64,000 bases of DNA from Trichobilharzia szidati (GCA_944472155.2 OX235279.1:118412110-118476109), one strand, 5' to 3'. Counted from the stretch's first letter, positions 1 through 12,099 are shown. Numbers and translations are program-made. Notes: generated from the sequence alone by a model not told the origin.

Positions 1-41
1 CGACACATGACCCTCTCAATAACTTCACTCACACATGTGAT

Positions 42-305
42 GTGAGCCAATATGCATACGACTATGTAAGACCCATGAGGTACAACTACCAAGGTAATCT
101 TAACACAGGGTACCTAGGTCAAGCAAACTATATATCACCAGTAAATGAACGCAGATGCCCACCCATGGATGCTAAAAGTCAAAACATGCAACAGGATTAT
201 TTTCGGATGCAGCAAACAATAGCCCCACTCGCTGCACAATTCATCCAGGAAATAGTACACACACTGACTCTGTCTCACCTCAGAGCCCCTCCAAACATAA
301 CGTAG
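42..305 (+). pseudogene. Upstream ORF fragment of the CR1-a element
   Basis: An 87-codon stretch rich in Asn, Gln and Tyr precedes the endonuclease ORF in a different frame and ends 60 bp before its first ATG. It could be the tail of ORF1 or of an N-terminal extension of ORF2. The ORF2 frame is itself open for a further hundred or so bases upstream of 365, so the two reading frames overlap. No zinc knuckle or other recognisable domain is present. The beginning lies outside the window, so identity is uncertain. Confidence 0.35.
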
Positions 306-364
306 GAATAGTAACAAGTAACCATGTTAACCTCTCCCCCAATAACTCTGGTTTACTAACGATT

Positions 365-3190
365 ATGCTCCTGAATGCTAGATCCCTCCTTAACAAAATA
401 ACATCGCTTCGCTGCCTGGCATACATAGAACGGCCAACACTAATAATGGTGACTGAAACCTGGCTTACTACTGATATACCTGACTCAAAGCTAGTAATAG
501 ACAACTACGACATCTATAGGAACGATAGAGTTGACAAAAGAGGAGGCGGCTGCTTAATATATGCCTCTAAATCCACTAACTCCAATACTTTCAATAACCC
601 AACTACTGACAAACTCCCTGAATCTAAGTGGATAAGCATCCACACAAACGAAAATAAAATTCTCGTGGGATGTTTATACAGACCCCCTAATAGCCCTGAA
701 ATGACTGATATAGCTATTGGAGAAATACTAGAGCATGCAGCTACGCTGGACTTTGACTACAAAGTAGTTTGTGGCGATTTCAACCTACCTGGAGTAAACT
801 GGGATACCTGTACAGGACCTAGAATCCATGACGAGTTACTACAAGCTATAGACGTAGGCGGATGGAAGCAGTGCGTACGCCTCCCTACAAGAAATGAAAA
901 CACTCTTGACTTAATCCTTTGTCATGAAATAGAGCCCATCTCGATAGAGGTAGGAAATAAACTTGATAACAGTGATCACAACATATTGTACTGCACGCTA
1001 CCATTCCGACTAACAACTAAACACACACCTAAAAATTCCCCGGTGCACTATCAGTATAGGGACTATAAGAATGCCGATTGGGAATTCCTATCAGATCTGC
1101 TGAGAAGTTCTGACTGGGAAGAATACTTCATTAACAATAACTTAGAAGTATCACTCGATATTTTCTACAAAACAATTGGCTCAGCAAGAGACATAATCGC
1201 GCCCCTAAAATCTGCTCTAAAGACACCAACTCCATTTATCGACCGCAAAACGCGACTAAAACTAAAGAAATTGAAAAGGAAATACCATGTATTTAAGGAA
1301 TTTAATGCGTTAAACCAAATACATGAAACTCTTAAACGGCTTGAAGAGAAACACAAAATGAGGTCACAACTTGAAGAAAATAAAGCGCTTGTGGGTAACT
1401 CCAAAACTCAGGAACTTTGTAGGATATTGCAGAGACGTCTAAAAAGTAGTAAAGACAATACTGTAAGCAGCTTGGAGCATAAGGGTATAATACACAATGA
1501 TCCCCAGGTTATAAGCGAACTCCTCAATGAGTGGTTTTGCAATGACGCCAGAGTGCACCCAACCCCAAATTTCCAAATGACTTGCAAAAGCAACCACAAA
1601 TTAGGCGGAATAGACTTTAATATACAAAATATAGACTCAGCGATTAAGACTTTGAAGTCTAACGGTAGTACTGGAACAGATGACATACCATCTGTCATGT
1701 ACAAAAATGGTAGCACGGAAATGGTAGTCTTGTTACTTAGAATATTTACTCTCTCATTAGAAACTGGAACTTATCCTGAAGTGTGGAAAACCACATACAT
1801 ATTACCTAAGCACAAAGCAGGGGCCAAAACCAGTGTATGCAACTATAGACCTATCAATATAACACCGGTAATATCCCGAATAATGGAGAAAGTGGTTAAA
1901 GACCAAGTGTCAGACAGCTTACTAGAACATGGACTTATCAATCCATCACAACACGGATTTCTCAAAAAGAGATCATGCGTGACCTGTCACATAGACTTTT
2001 TCAACGAAGTTACACGAAGTAGGGACAACAGAGAACTAGTAATTGTGCTTTATTTCGATATAACAAAAGCCTTCGACAGAGTTCCCCATAATCTGCTAGT
2101 CAGCAGGTTATGCTCACTAGGGATATGTGATCCTCTCCTGAGCTGGATAAAATCATTTCTCTGTGGCCGAAGTCAGACAACGAAAGTTGGCTCGATAATC
2201 TCAAGGCCTAAACCAGTAAGTAGTGGTGTAATCCAGGGAAGTGTATTAGGCCCACTCTTATTCATAATATATATAAACAGTATCTGTGAATGCTTTAATG
2301 TAGGTAAACCAATACTATATGCAGATGACTTAAAAGTGACGTATAAATGCAAGAACACAGATCTTGGAATAACAGTAAACGCCATACAGCAAGAATTAGA
2401 AAAAATGGATAGATGGTGTGACACCTGGAAACTCCAATTTAATGTCGAAAAATGTGGCTGGCTCTGCATAGGTTGCAACAATTTAGAACCTGACCTGACA
2501 ATTCAAGGCCATGCACTTCAACGACTGGAATCTGTACTGGACCTAGGGCTGAAATATTCACATAACTTATCATTTTCTGAACACATCTCCAAACAAGTGT
2601 CAAAGTCACGCAGACTTATCGGCTTTCTACTCAGGAACTTCTACAGAAATGAGTCTAGAATTCTGTTGTACAAGGTTTGTGTGCGTCCTTTATTTGATTA
2701 CTGTTCATTCGTGTATAGTAGCATACGCATAGAGGACAAATTGAAAGTCGAGGGAGTGCAGAGGTACTTCACGTTAAAATTACTCGGAACCGGAAATGGT
2801 ACGAACTACTCCACTAGATGTGATACCCTAGGACTAGAAACACTATGGCTAAGACGCCTGAGACTAAACTTGACACTTTACTATAAGCTTCTAAACCACT
2901 TAGTTTTTACCTCTACTAATGGCACTCGACTTTCAGATGACAATGGCTACAAACTAAGACACACTAAGGGTACAGTAGCTATCGAACAATGTAAAACAGC
3001 CACCAGGCAAAAGTTTTACTTGATTAGGTATGCACAGATATGGAATAAACTGCCAATGGAAATGCGTCAAGCAAGTACATTGGCCTCCTTCAAAAAGGTG
3101 CTTAATGACAAACTACAAGAGTTTGCAAACGATATTAGTTCTAGTTCCTATCTGAGAGCCTCCGAAATTATAGGTCCATTTAATGTATAA
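365..3190 (+). CDS. CR1-like endonuclease/reverse transcriptase, uninterrupted
   Basis: This 941-residue ORF has no internal stop. The N-terminal half is an APE-like endonuclease that would nick target DNA. It shows the ETWLT motif (Glu31), GDFN at 137-140 and SDH at 203-205. The reverse transcriptase follows from about residue 450, with the NYRPI block, QHGF, the first catalytic Asp (Asp565 in YFDITKAFD), the SGVIQGSVLGP block and the YADD box at 652-655 (nucleotides 2318-2329). The C-terminal 250 residues are the usual LINE thumb/connection region. The listed ATG may not be the true start because the frame stays open upstream. Both catalytic centres look intact, which is unusual in this window, where every other long transposon ORF is broken. 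Confidence 0.9.
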   Translation: MLLNARSLLNKITSLRCLAYIERPTLIMVTETWLTTDIPDSKLVIDNYDIYRNDRVDKRGGGCLIYASKSTNSNTFNNPTTDKLPESKWISIHTNENKILVGCLYRPPNSPEMTDIAIGEILEHAATLDFDYKVVCGDFNLPGVNWDTCTGPRIHDELLQAIDVGGWKQCVRLPTRNENTLDLILCHEIEPISIEVGNKLDNSDHNILYCTLPFRLTTKHTPKNSPVHYQYRDYKNADWEFLSDLLRSSDWEEYFINNNLEVSLDIFYKTIGSARDIIAPLKSALKTPTPFIDRKTRLKLKKLKRKYHVFKEFNALNQIHETLKRLEEKHKMRSQLEENKALVGNSKTQELCRILQRRLKSSKDNTVSSLEHKGIIHNDPQVISELLNEWFCNDARVHPTPNFQMTCKSNHKLGGIDFNIQNIDSAIKTLKSNGSTGTDDIPSVMYKNGSTEMVVLLLRIFTLSLETGTYPEVWKTTYILPKHKAGAKTSVCNYRPINITPVISRIMEKVVKDQVSDSLLEHGLINPSQHGFLKKRSCVTCHIDFFNEVTRSRDNRELVIVLYFDITKAFDRVPHNLLVSRLCSLGICDPLLSWIKSFLCGRSQTTKVGSIISRPKPVSSGVIQGSVLGPLLFIIYINSICECFNVGKPILYADDLKVTYKCKNTDLGITVNAIQQELEKMDRWCDTWKLQFNVEKCGWLCIGCNNLEPDLTIQGHALQRLESVLDLGLKYSHNLSFSEHISKQVSKSRRLIGFLLRNFYRNESRILLYKVCVRPLFDYCSFVYSSIRIEDKLKVEGVQRYFTLKLLGTGNGTNYSTRCDTLGLETLWLRRLRLNLTLYYKLLNHLVFTSTNGTRLSDDNGYKLRHTKGTVAIEQCKTATRQKFYLIRYAQIWNKLPMEMRQASTLASFKKVLNDKLQEFANDISSSSYLRASEIIGPFNV

Positions 3191-4087
3191 GCTTAAATAC
3201 TACACCTGTTGTTTTTTGCCTATATTTATAATTCTAGATAAAACATTAACGGTTAACATACGTATCCTCAAACAGACAACAAATCTCGTTTGTAAAACTA
3301 CTACCCAACACAATAAGTGGAATAAAATGGACATAAACCGACAACATGAAAAAGGTATAACTCACCACAACATCACAAGGACAGATGAACGCTCGTTGGG
3401 TACCATATATCCCTCACCAACTGCAACCCACCTTTCCTTAGATAATGTGATGAACTTATATCCATAATGTTGCTGAGCAGTTAATATTCTCAACTCCTGT
3501 CGGAACAGCTGAAACTCATAAACCTTCCTAACGCTAAGAAAATACCCGTAATCAGTAGAAATCCATTAATTAATGCGTCCGAAGCTTATGTACTTACTCC
3601 CAACAATGACATTGCAGATCAAATGAGATAAACACATCACTGATTTCAAAATAACACATCAATGAACTATAATTCGAGGACTCTGCACACAACAAAGTTA
3701 TGTATGAATATTTACTTCAAGCTTTATTTTTTTCCCAGGCACTTATAATCCATCCACCAAAGACCTGGTTTTTTTGTTAATGCGAAGACAATACTCCTGT
3801 ATTTCCTGTTGTGTTGCACTCACTGACAATCTCGCAGATTTTTCCAACTTTGCACAGAAATGATTGTATATAAGTGAAAAGGCTGTTTTATACTACTGGA
3901 ATTAACATTTATCAAGTGTATGTATAATCTCTATCGAACATGTAAAGCATATCTTGCTACTGGCTGTAAATTGTGATTAAATTATATGGTTCTATTTCTG
4001 TAACAATTTGATGATGCCTGTAAACTGGCGTCCCTCATGTACTGTACTATGAGAATAAATTTATTTATTTATTTATTTATTTATTTA
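3191..4087 (+). repeat. CR1-a 3' UTR and (ATTT)n tail
   Basis: This is the non-coding 3' region of the LINE. It holds a GATGATGCCTGTAAACTGGC-type segment near 4010 that also appears, inverted, near 56860 and 61850. The end is a run of ATTT units at about 4053-4087, matching CR1-type microsatellite tails. A short ORF at 3183-3467 lies wholly inside the UTR and is not considered coding. Confidence 0.8.
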
Positions 4088-4349
4088 CTGCACTACCAGC
4101 ACAATGCTTCAACAAGTACATTAGTTTCATTTCATCACTCAGTTTCAAACCCTCTAGTATGACTTCGATTTCTTTCACAAAGTGAGGAAAGTCAGCAGGA
4201 TTCTCTTCAAAGCACCAAGGCCCGAACTTCGGTGGCTTCAAGCAACTCATCTCCCTGGCTGGTACATCATTCTTGGCCAACATAACATCAGACATAACAT
4301 TACACACATTAGACAAATCATCAAGACTTACTTTGTCGTCTGCCTGCAA
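4088..4349 (-). pseudogene. gag: BEL gag N-terminal fragment
   Basis: About 87 codons match the gag start at 57741-58022 at roughly 85-90% of residues, including the LSNVCNVMSDVMLAKNDVPA segment and the F..NP.DFPHFV block typical of BEL/Pao gag (DUF1759-like). The reading frame opens with TTG rather than ATG, as in the other copy. It is cut at 4088 by the CR1-a tail and cannot make a full capsid protein. Confidence 0.8.
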
Positions 4350-4831
4350 AACGCTTCGTCATTTCTTCGGCCCAGGCAATATTGAACGTTACTAAATGAT
4401 CCAGGAAAGTTCCAAATAACACTTGTCCAAAGAAGACTTGCAGACGCAACGAAAGAAGAATTGCCACCAAATACAGCAAATACTTCCAAAAACTATCAGA
4501 AACTGTCAATGTCCAGGTCTAACTACACTGTACTTAAAGCAGTTCTTAGAAGACTTTCAGAAACTATTGTCAATAACCAACGCTAAAAACCAGAACACAA
4601 ATTGGTGATTCAAGAATCCTATATTCTTGCGCCAATACAGAACCAACCACAAGGTTATTGTACACAAAGTCTTAGAACAAATGTTATAACAATTAATCAC
4701 AATAATATTTCTGGTAGTTTTTCTCTGTCTTCTAACATACAGCGAACGATGGAACGATTACTGCAGTATCGATGAGTTGTGTTTGTGCAAACAACCATGA
4801 ATTGATCGTTCGTTCTTCAACTACTTTGACA
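4088..4831 (-). mobile_element. Truncated BEL/Pao element: LTR plus start of gag
   Basis: On the - strand this stretch aligns with the left end of the BEL element at 57241-58022. The LTR runs from 4831 (TG) down to 4504 (CA), about 328 bp, and lacks some segments present in the 346-bp LTRs. The leader and the gag N-terminus follow. The copy stops abruptly at 4088 where the CR1-a tail begins, so the remainder was lost or displaced by that insertion. The left partner LTR is not in the window. Confidence 0.82.
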
Positions 4832-6669
4832 AGTGTTATCGATCAATTACAATCAGATGGTAAATAAGACGAGTGTTAATATTACTGTATACTGTATATG
4901 TATACTGTACAGTTATTATTGCTGCATAACATTGTGTGATTTATAAAAATAAAATCTTATCCATAATGAAGTCGAGTTGCACTGATTTTGTGATTTCTCC
5001 GAAACACATTACGATGCTGCATTCCACTTATGGATCAAGGCAAAACACAAGCTTTCGTGCAAATGTTTTTTCTGTTCCGAAGCTGAAGTGGCACTCAAAA
5101 AGTCATCAGCTGTACCTAAATTAGGATTCGGCGCAGCATTTCTGAATGCCCAGATGGGCGAAGTTTCAAGGAAGAATATTCCAGATTGTCCGGTAATGTG
5201 TTAAAAACAAAGAGGACCAGAGGACATCAAAAGAGATATGTCACCGTTTCACGAGTCCCCGAGAGTCCACATATTGGAAAACTGCAGCAGTGTGGCTATA
5301 TGTTATTGAAAAGATGACTCAGACCTTCTGATATATCTGATTTACCAAATGAGAAGTGACCAAAGTAACCGGATATATTCCCGTCGTGCATTAGAGCATT
5401 TGGGGACATAATTAGAGTGTATAGCACCTCAATGAGAGATACTGGGCCTAATCTTTTTGCTATGCACTTCCCACTATGTATAAACAATCCAAAGAGTACA
5501 GGAAGTGAATGAAAATACCATGGAAGAACTGTTTTGTTCGACAGTACAAGCAAATGAATTTCAGGAGCAGCTGTTATGAAGAGTCAAGGTTTGTGCCATT
5601 ATTTAGAACTTTTAACTCGGGAAATAGAGAAATATGAGTTTACTATGAAAACATTGATATTTATTATTAACGTTTTTGAGCTCGAATGTGAATGCTCATT
5701 CCGAAATAATTCCACTTATTATTATGGGATTCGTAAAATTTTTAAATTTTTAATGGGCTTTTTCCCTAGCCTTGACAACATAATCTTGTGGTGGAACTTA
5801 ATTTTTTGCATTTCAATCTTGTTATTGAATATTGAATGACATAATTTCACTTTTCTTTAAACACATCAGTCGTTATCGTTAAGTGATTAGAGGCGTGTTT
5901 TCTTCCGTGGAATTCTCTCCGAAGGTAACTAAGTTATTGGCAGTTATTCACTTATTTGCTGGTGATAACCCATTTAGTACAGATGATTAAATCCCGTCAG
6001 GAGATATTAGATTACATAGTCTTATTTTGTTTTGATATATTTTAAAAAGGATATCCACATGGTCGTCTACTCTTATCGGAAATGCGCTGAATTTCATTAG
6101 AAAATGTAGTGAATAAGCTTTGATTGAGTAAAAACTTGTTACAGTGATGGCTCTAACAGGTGAAGCCAAAATTTAATTTTTCCCCGGCAGACAAAAGGCA
6201 CCAGCAAACATGTTTCCCATTTTTTCCGTACATGATAAAATTTGTTTCTAATAGTGACAGAGACGCACATGAGATGTAGTTACGAGTCTTTACTGAGATG
6301 GCACTATATAGTCGAAATATTTATGTTCTTATTATTTCTGACTCCGAACGTTAGTCTCTTAATCTGCATGCTTGTAAGTCCTGTTGAAAGACAGGAAGAT
6401 AACCATGTCATTACTTTGGATTTCTATGGTAACTGGGTCTGTGCCTACACATCTATAGTTAAAATGAATAATTTCCTACTGGGTCATCTCGTTATTCTTA
6501 TAGTCTTAATTTCATCAGAAGCATAAATAACACGAAATTCTTAGTGTACGTCCGTGTGTAGAATTGCACAGTATTTGCATATATCTATAATCGTTTTCTA
6601 ATTTACTCTAACTGAAAATGATACATCTTCATTTTAGAAATATTTAAAAATCTTGAATAACTCTGTCGA
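4832..6669. other. Unassigned region upstream of the four-exon gene
   Basis: I see no recognisable gene or repeat. Short ORFs at 4936-5124, 5296-5553, 5576-5839 and 6242-6526 have no motif I know, and overlap without splice structure. A pyrimidine-rich stretch ending in TTTTAG at 6631-6637 could be a 3' splice or spliced-leader acceptor just upstream of the ATG at 6670. Confidence 0.4.
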
Positions 6670-6789
6670 ATGGATTTCCGAGAAGTGATTGCTGCTGATA
6701 TAAATACTTTGCAATCAAGGTTGACCGACCTCTTCAACATTTCTAGAAATGGAGTGCCTTTAGCATTTCTGCAAGAGTTGTACGATGTT
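6670..6789 (+). CDS. Exon 1 of an unidentified host gene
   Basis: Forty codons from an ATG at 6670 end exactly at a consensus donor (GTAAGT at 6790) in phase 0. The peptide begins MDFREVIAADINTLQSRL and is acidic and helical-looking. A possible acceptor (TTTTAG) lies 32 bp upstream of the ATG, suggesting a 5' UTR exon boundary or spliced-leader site. The start choice rests on this ATG being the first after that acceptor. I do not recognise the protein family. Confidence 0.62.
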
Positions 6790-8301
6790 GTAAGTTTCCT
6801 TAACTTTCAACATTTCTTTCATATACTATTTTTGAATCAGAATAAATTTTACAAGCAGATGTTCTTAATATGTTTCAAAATCTTATCTGTATTATTTCCG
6901 GTCAACGTAATTGTTTTGAGCTGTAAAATGCGTTTAAACCCTAGCAAAATAGCTCAATTTCGCATAGTAGTTCTGAATTTCAATTAAATTTAATTACACT
7001 GGCGGAGAAGTAGATTCTTAAAACCCTTCTATTGCGCGAAAATTGAAGGGATAATAGTTAACCTCACTTTTTAAGTATCCTTGCTGGTGTCTTACGGCAA
7101 AATCAAGTTCGAGGAAGGGATTTGAAAGCAGTTTATACTCTTTTTTGGATGATCAGCTGCTTTATCCCCACTGTTCATGAAGTGTTAGGATAAATCGATT
7201 AAAGAGGTAACATTTCCCAACTTGCTCCACTTAAGTTTTCCGCCTGTTATAAAGTATTTTTTCCCTGAATGACTACTAATGCTGTCACATTTGCCTGACA
7301 TATCAAATAGACGTTGAAGTAGCAACTGTCCCCATGTTTTCAACTGCTTATTGCATATCTGCTTAACTCTTTTACTATTTCATTCTTCATCACGTTTTTT
7401 ACTGCTAGTACTTTTCCCCATGCAGTTGCCTATATTTTTTGAAACTCTGATATCCTTACCAACAATCCCATTAAACTAAGCACTGTTTATACTATCTTAA
7501 AGCCAAATCACCAACTGCACACCGGTGATTTGAACATTCGGCCGTTGTGCTTAACTGGATAAAGAGTTCTGTAAACCTAAAATCCAGCATTTCGTGCTAT
7601 AGATGCTTCTTAAATTCTTGAGGTGTACTTGTGGCTTGCAGATTTCAACTCTTCATTTCCGGCTACTGGAACCCTCCACAACCCTTACGGAGGCTTTTGC
7701 AGCGAAGTGGTGTAATTAACCTTCCAAATACACGTTACTCAAAGCAGGTTGCGTGTAAATACAATGAGTTTTCCTTAGATCTTAGGTGCAAATACGAGGC
7801 CTAGTTATGTTTATTTACTTAACCCAGCTTAGCCAAGCTTCTACACTTAATGGATACTAGAGTAAATATAACACTAAGCCGTACATACAAGAAACTTACT
7901 TCTCATTCCGATCGTACTTGTGTAAATATGCTTTTGTTGGCTGGTAAAACGACTATTTAATCGAGGAAGTTATTGTTAAAGTCCCTGTGTATTCTTACTC
8001 TGTAGGCGTTCTGTATTTTTACCACGAATGTACTCTATTATTTTAGCTTAATTCATTCCAACATGAATACCGGTCAGCATTAAAACAATTCAAATTGAGA
8101 ACCATAAACTTATTGGTCGTCAGAAATGTGTACAAAAGTTCATGCGATACGAAAATTGGTTTATGGATTGAAGAACTAAATGATTTTATCTATAAATTTG
8201 AAGTAAGAGTATATCAGTTTCTACTATTTTGTACGTTATTAACATTTTACTATTCACATTTGCTATCTCTTTCATGTCACCCACAGGTATAAAGCTCGCG
8301 T
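6790..8301. other. Intron 1, first part: no recognisable element
   Basis: This is AT-rich intronic sequence after the donor at 6790. I see no coding exon or known repeat in it. ORFs at 8095-8292 and similar places are unsupported. Confidence 0.4.
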
Positions 8302-9640
8302 TTTCAATCCGAGTTCCACCTGAGCAATGGCATGGAGCGAGATGTCACTCATTGGCCTCCTCAGCATGTGTCTGATGCATCTCCATTCCCTTTGGCATAT
8401 TTGTTGAACAATAGGTTCTTGATAGCATTATTTGAAGACGGAGATTATCTGAAAAATGTGATGTATTTGCGCTATACATTTCGAACAATCTGATCACACA
8501 TTTACTTGTCAAGTCAATATATATCAAAATTTATACAAGGGACTAACTGTTTTAAATAGGTTCTTGGTTGGTTCATTCCCAGAGTTCGTTGTCGCTGATC
8601 CTCGCCAGACACCTGAATATAAGTATAAAGAGAAGGCAGCTGTTGATAAAGGTTTGCAGCAGGCTGTTGGAAATGTTTTCCGTGACGCGCACATTTAGTC
8701 TCTGGACCATATAAAAGTATTGACTTAACACTGACGTTGAAAATCTGAATCTTGCTGTCTATGCTGAGTGCAGCAAATTTATAAATTGGTTTTAGAGTAG
8801 TGGCTTTGGAATCTTCATCCATGCTGTCACCTGTAGTTCAGTCAATGTTACCTAGATAAGTTAAGTAGGTCACTTCCTTCTAATTTTTCCGTTGATGGTG
8901 AGTAGTACTTGTCGTCGCTGGTCAGGTGTCTTCATCATCTCGGTCTTCTCTATGTTTACTTTAATTCCTGTTTTTGATGACTGTATCTCCTGAAAATTTG
9001 TCGGTTTTTGCCTACAGATCTTCGAGTTTGTGTGACACTAGACATATATCATCCGTGAAGTCTGGAACTCTTTTTCAGAAGATTAGTGTTCACTGACTGT
9101 TCTTTGGATGTTGGTGGTACTTCTGGGAAAGTTGCAGGTGGCGATCCATTCAAGAGTCCTTTGAAGTAGTCCTCCTGGCATTTTCTTCTCTCTTCCTTTT
9201 TGGTTTTTAGGTTCCCTTCACAAGTTTTCATTGATTTCAGTGTGCTGATTTCTTCCCCGATAACTACCTATTTATCTGGTATAGTAATGTGAGGTCCCTC
9301 TTACCTGTAGTCTGTTCCGCTCCAGTTGCCAGTGTGCGTAGAGTTAGTTGTCTTTTATTTTTCCTAGCACTCTTCTTTACTTCTTTATATAGTGAGATGT
9401 ACGCTGAACCGAACTTCTTCTTCTATTGTCCATCTTTGCATTGGTTCATCTTCTGTTCCACCATCCTTTATCTTCTATTAGCTTCCAAGTGTCCGTTTAG
9501 AGCCTTTCCTTGTCTTTCCTCTTCTTCCTTACTAAGACAGCTGTACAGGCTTCCTCCACTATCGCTTTCAAAGAGTTCTAGTATTCTTCTATAGTGGTAT
9601 TCTGAGTGATGCTACCAAATATTATAATGTTTTCCGGTAA
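8302..9640 (-). mobile_element. Degraded RTE-b retrotransposon fragment
   Basis: Read on the - strand, this matches the RTE-b copy at 59022-59980: the region after the RT active site, the ...IQIFNVSVKSILLYG segment (fragment at 8514-8822) and the KTEVMK-type block near 8950. It extends further upstream in the ORF than the 59-kb copy, to about 9640. Stops and frameshifts are numerous, so it is dead. It lies antisense within intron 1 of the four-exon gene. Confidence 0.72.
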
Positions 9641-10426
9641 TTACTACGGTCTATTAAGTGGCAGTTATTAAGTTTGTCAAATTTAAAGGGGAAAAGGTTA
9701 CTCGATGTTCGAAAAATATAGCAGCTGTTCTGTATCACAAATCACGAGAAGTGGTTAACCATTGGGAATTGGATTCCAACATACTGACTTGAAGGTTATT
9801 TTTGTTGTCTTGGCGTAACCTAACGGTTCTGACTTCTGTTTGCATTGATGTCGAGAATGCACACTGGTAAAGAGTTCTTAGCTAAGATGAAATGATGGCG
9901 AAGTGGTGTTTGGTTTTCCATAGTTCTTGGATGACTTGGATATGTCATGGAATCTAGAGTCATCTTAGTCAATCTCTCATAAACCCAATGTCTGGGGATT
10001 ACAGCGCTAGACAGAGAGGATAGGTAAGAGAACAAATAAACACGATTGCGACCTCATTTATTTCTGGCTGGTAGCCCACAAATCTTAACACTATTGGAAC
10101 TGGTTGCTAGGCTCCTTACCAATTTGTCAGTTGATTCCCTACACTGATGAAGCTTTTATAATGCACTAGAGGGGTGTTCAAGCTATTTAATACATACGCT
10201 GTTCATCTTTACCTATGCAGTTTAATTTTTGGGGAATATATTCTATCGTCTGTAAAAAGCGGCTCACATATAGATGAAAACAGCCTTCAAACGTATTAAC
10301 TGTCTATTCATGTGTTAGTTGCTTCTTTACACATATTATCCACTTGTCTAGTTATGATCCATTTCATGTGTGGACAGTATTTAAACTTATTCATTCATTT
10401 GTTTTACTTTATTTTGACATCTACAG

Positions 10427-10609
10427 GACTTAAAAAGGTCTCTAACTATTCTACAAAGTATTATTGAACCGTCATGCGAGCTTGTATATCGTCTGAACAG
10501 TGATAATCGTTTTTCATTTGGATACGCTCAAGACGAACAACTGATGTATCTATTAGACAAATTGAAAAGCCTGACAGGATGGTTAAATCTGGTAGCTGCA
10601 GAGAAAGAT
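10427..10609 (+). CDS. Exon 2 of the unidentified host gene
   Basis: Sixty-one codons lie between an acceptor (CTACAG ending 10426) and a donor (GTAGGT at 10610), phase 0 at both ends. The peptide begins DLKRSLTILQSIIEPSCELV and contains FSFGYAQDEQLMYLLDKLKS. Its phase matches exon 1, giving a continuous reading frame. The composition suggests a folded, helical domain. No family is recognised. Confidence 0.66.
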
Positions 10610-10804
10610 GTAGGTCACATGACTCACTGTATAATATTATTGTATCGTTACTCTAAAATATCATTTCGCTTAGTAATATACTTTTAGTTTACTATTCTAT
10701 CGATCTACTTAACACCTTAGGCTTATTATTATCATTTAATTTCTTTCCGTTCTCGGTGCAACATAGGGCTTCAAGCTAGAAGCTTTAATTTTCGGTAACA
10801 GTGG

Positions 10805-10956
10805 TGTTTATTTTTACAGGATGGGGTTGCTAGCCTCATGCCCAACCTTCCCTCTTCACTGGCTTAGTGAGGTAAAGGAGTACGTTGGTGGCCGGGGATC
10901 GAACCCCTATCAGCCTGCGTGGTTGGCGAGCATTCTACCGCTGTGCTAACGACTTC
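10805..10956 (-). repeat. SINE-2, tRNA-derived
   Basis: On the - strand this has an RNA polymerase III A-box-like segment (TAGCACAGCGG near 10940) and a B box (GGTTCGATCCC near 10900). A tail follows that is shared with 30720-30880 (...TTGGGCATGAGGCTAGCAAC). The tRNA-like head and second copy support a SINE. A true tRNA is unlikely because no cloverleaf closes. Confidence 0.7.
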
Positions 10957-11047
10957 AGCAGTATGCACTCACCGCAGTTCGAACCCATGACTCTCTGGTT
11001 ACAAGGCGAGCTAGCCCGTAGACTATTAAGCCACTGGAACCCTTAGG
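10957..11047 (-). repeat. SINE-1 tRNA-like head fragment
   Basis: On the - strand it reads CCAGTGGCTTAATAGTCTAC followed about 50 bp later by GGGTTCGAACTGC. These are the A and B boxes of the SINE-1 family seen at 15885, 19095, 31910 and 38195. It abuts SINE-2 directly, so the two form a composite. Confidence 0.65.
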
Positions 11048-11289
11048 CTTATAAGCAGTCATTAAAATTCTTGTGATCTGTGTCCAGTTTCTCTTGCTAC
11101 TTGAGAACTCAGTGTCTCTCAAACGTTTAGGATATTACTTACGCTCTCCTTCTGGGATTATTTGTTCCGGAACTACATTATTCATCTTCTTTCGTCCCGA
11201 TACATATAAAGTCTTTGACTGTTGCATAATTTTATACTTGCAAATTAATACATATTTATAAATTTACAGATGAGAGAAGAGGTTGCTTG

Positions 11290-11430
11290 GCAGGCACTTG
11301 ACTGATTTCAAATTTGATCACTGTTCGATCTCTAGTTGGGTTGTGAGCACATACTGTGAATAGTCCCAAACAAAGACTAAACAGTTAGTTGTCCAGTACT
11401 GCCTGGTTCTCAGTGGTTCACCAAATAAAG
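11290..11430 (+). repeat. SINE-1 diverged copy
   Basis: The order of motifs (B-box-like GTTCGATCTC, then AGTCCCAAAC, then GTCCAGTACT, then a CCTGGTTCTCAGTGG tail) follows SINE-1. It is more diverged than the other copies. Confidence 0.5.
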
Positions 11431-12099
11431 TCAGTTCGTTATTTAACTTGGACCCTGTATTAGATCCTTTCTTTCTAATGAATCACTGAACTGATGAGAA
11501 GGACCTATTTTATGTCACGTAAGATTTTCAAGGCTGTAAGCAGAGTTACCAGTGTGGGCGAATGTTTATCTGTGTAAGCTTTAACTTCTTCAGCAGAATT
11601 ATTCAGATTTTAATAAATATTAAGATTTATGGTGAAATGGTCAGAGGGGATACTTATGGTGTATAAACGCTACTGGGATAAGCTGAAATCTAGTAGCTGA
11701 AGCAATAAACTACACTTCCATTAACGTTTCTTCTTAAAAATCCTGGGCATTGTTGTTAAAATAGGTTTCTAATCAGAGAAGTATTTTGATAGAATATTTG
11801 TGGCTTTGTTTTATTAGTCCAGAAAATCAATAATCCTACACAGGATAAAATACTAACTCTTGACCCAATCACTGAACACACATAACTTTATGTGTACTAC
11901 ATCACGAACTGACAAAAATTAAATATCATGAGCCATTGGATCCCATGTAAAGCATTTAGAATAAAACATTCTCCCCCATAAGGCATGACTGTCTTCGACT
12001 AAATCTCTGACGTCTTCTTTTAGGTATGTGCTGCGAAAGAGTTTTAGATTAGAATGGAACAATTATTCAGCATTTCCTAATATTCAATGTTAATTTTTT

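Larger units (their letters stand above)
1..4087 (+). mobile_element. CR1-like non-LTR retrotransposon (CR1-a), 5' end outside the window
   Basis: The element carries an endonuclease/reverse transcriptase ORF at 365-3190, an 860-bp 3' untranslated region and an (ATTT)n tail at 4053-4087. The 5' part runs off the window. APE-type endonuclease followed by a YADD reverse transcriptase is the layout of the CR1/Jockey group. The 3' UTR recurs elsewhere in the window (51437-51560 on +, 56833-57240 and 61823-61890 on -), confirming a multicopy family. The right edge abuts a truncated BEL gag at 4088, so this LINE probably landed inside a BEL copy. Clade assignment is by motif only. Confidence 0.88.

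Noticed and set aside
5296..5553. An 85-codon - strand ORF with hydrophobic start
   Set aside because: No promoter, splice sites or repeat relation; length is within chance for this region.
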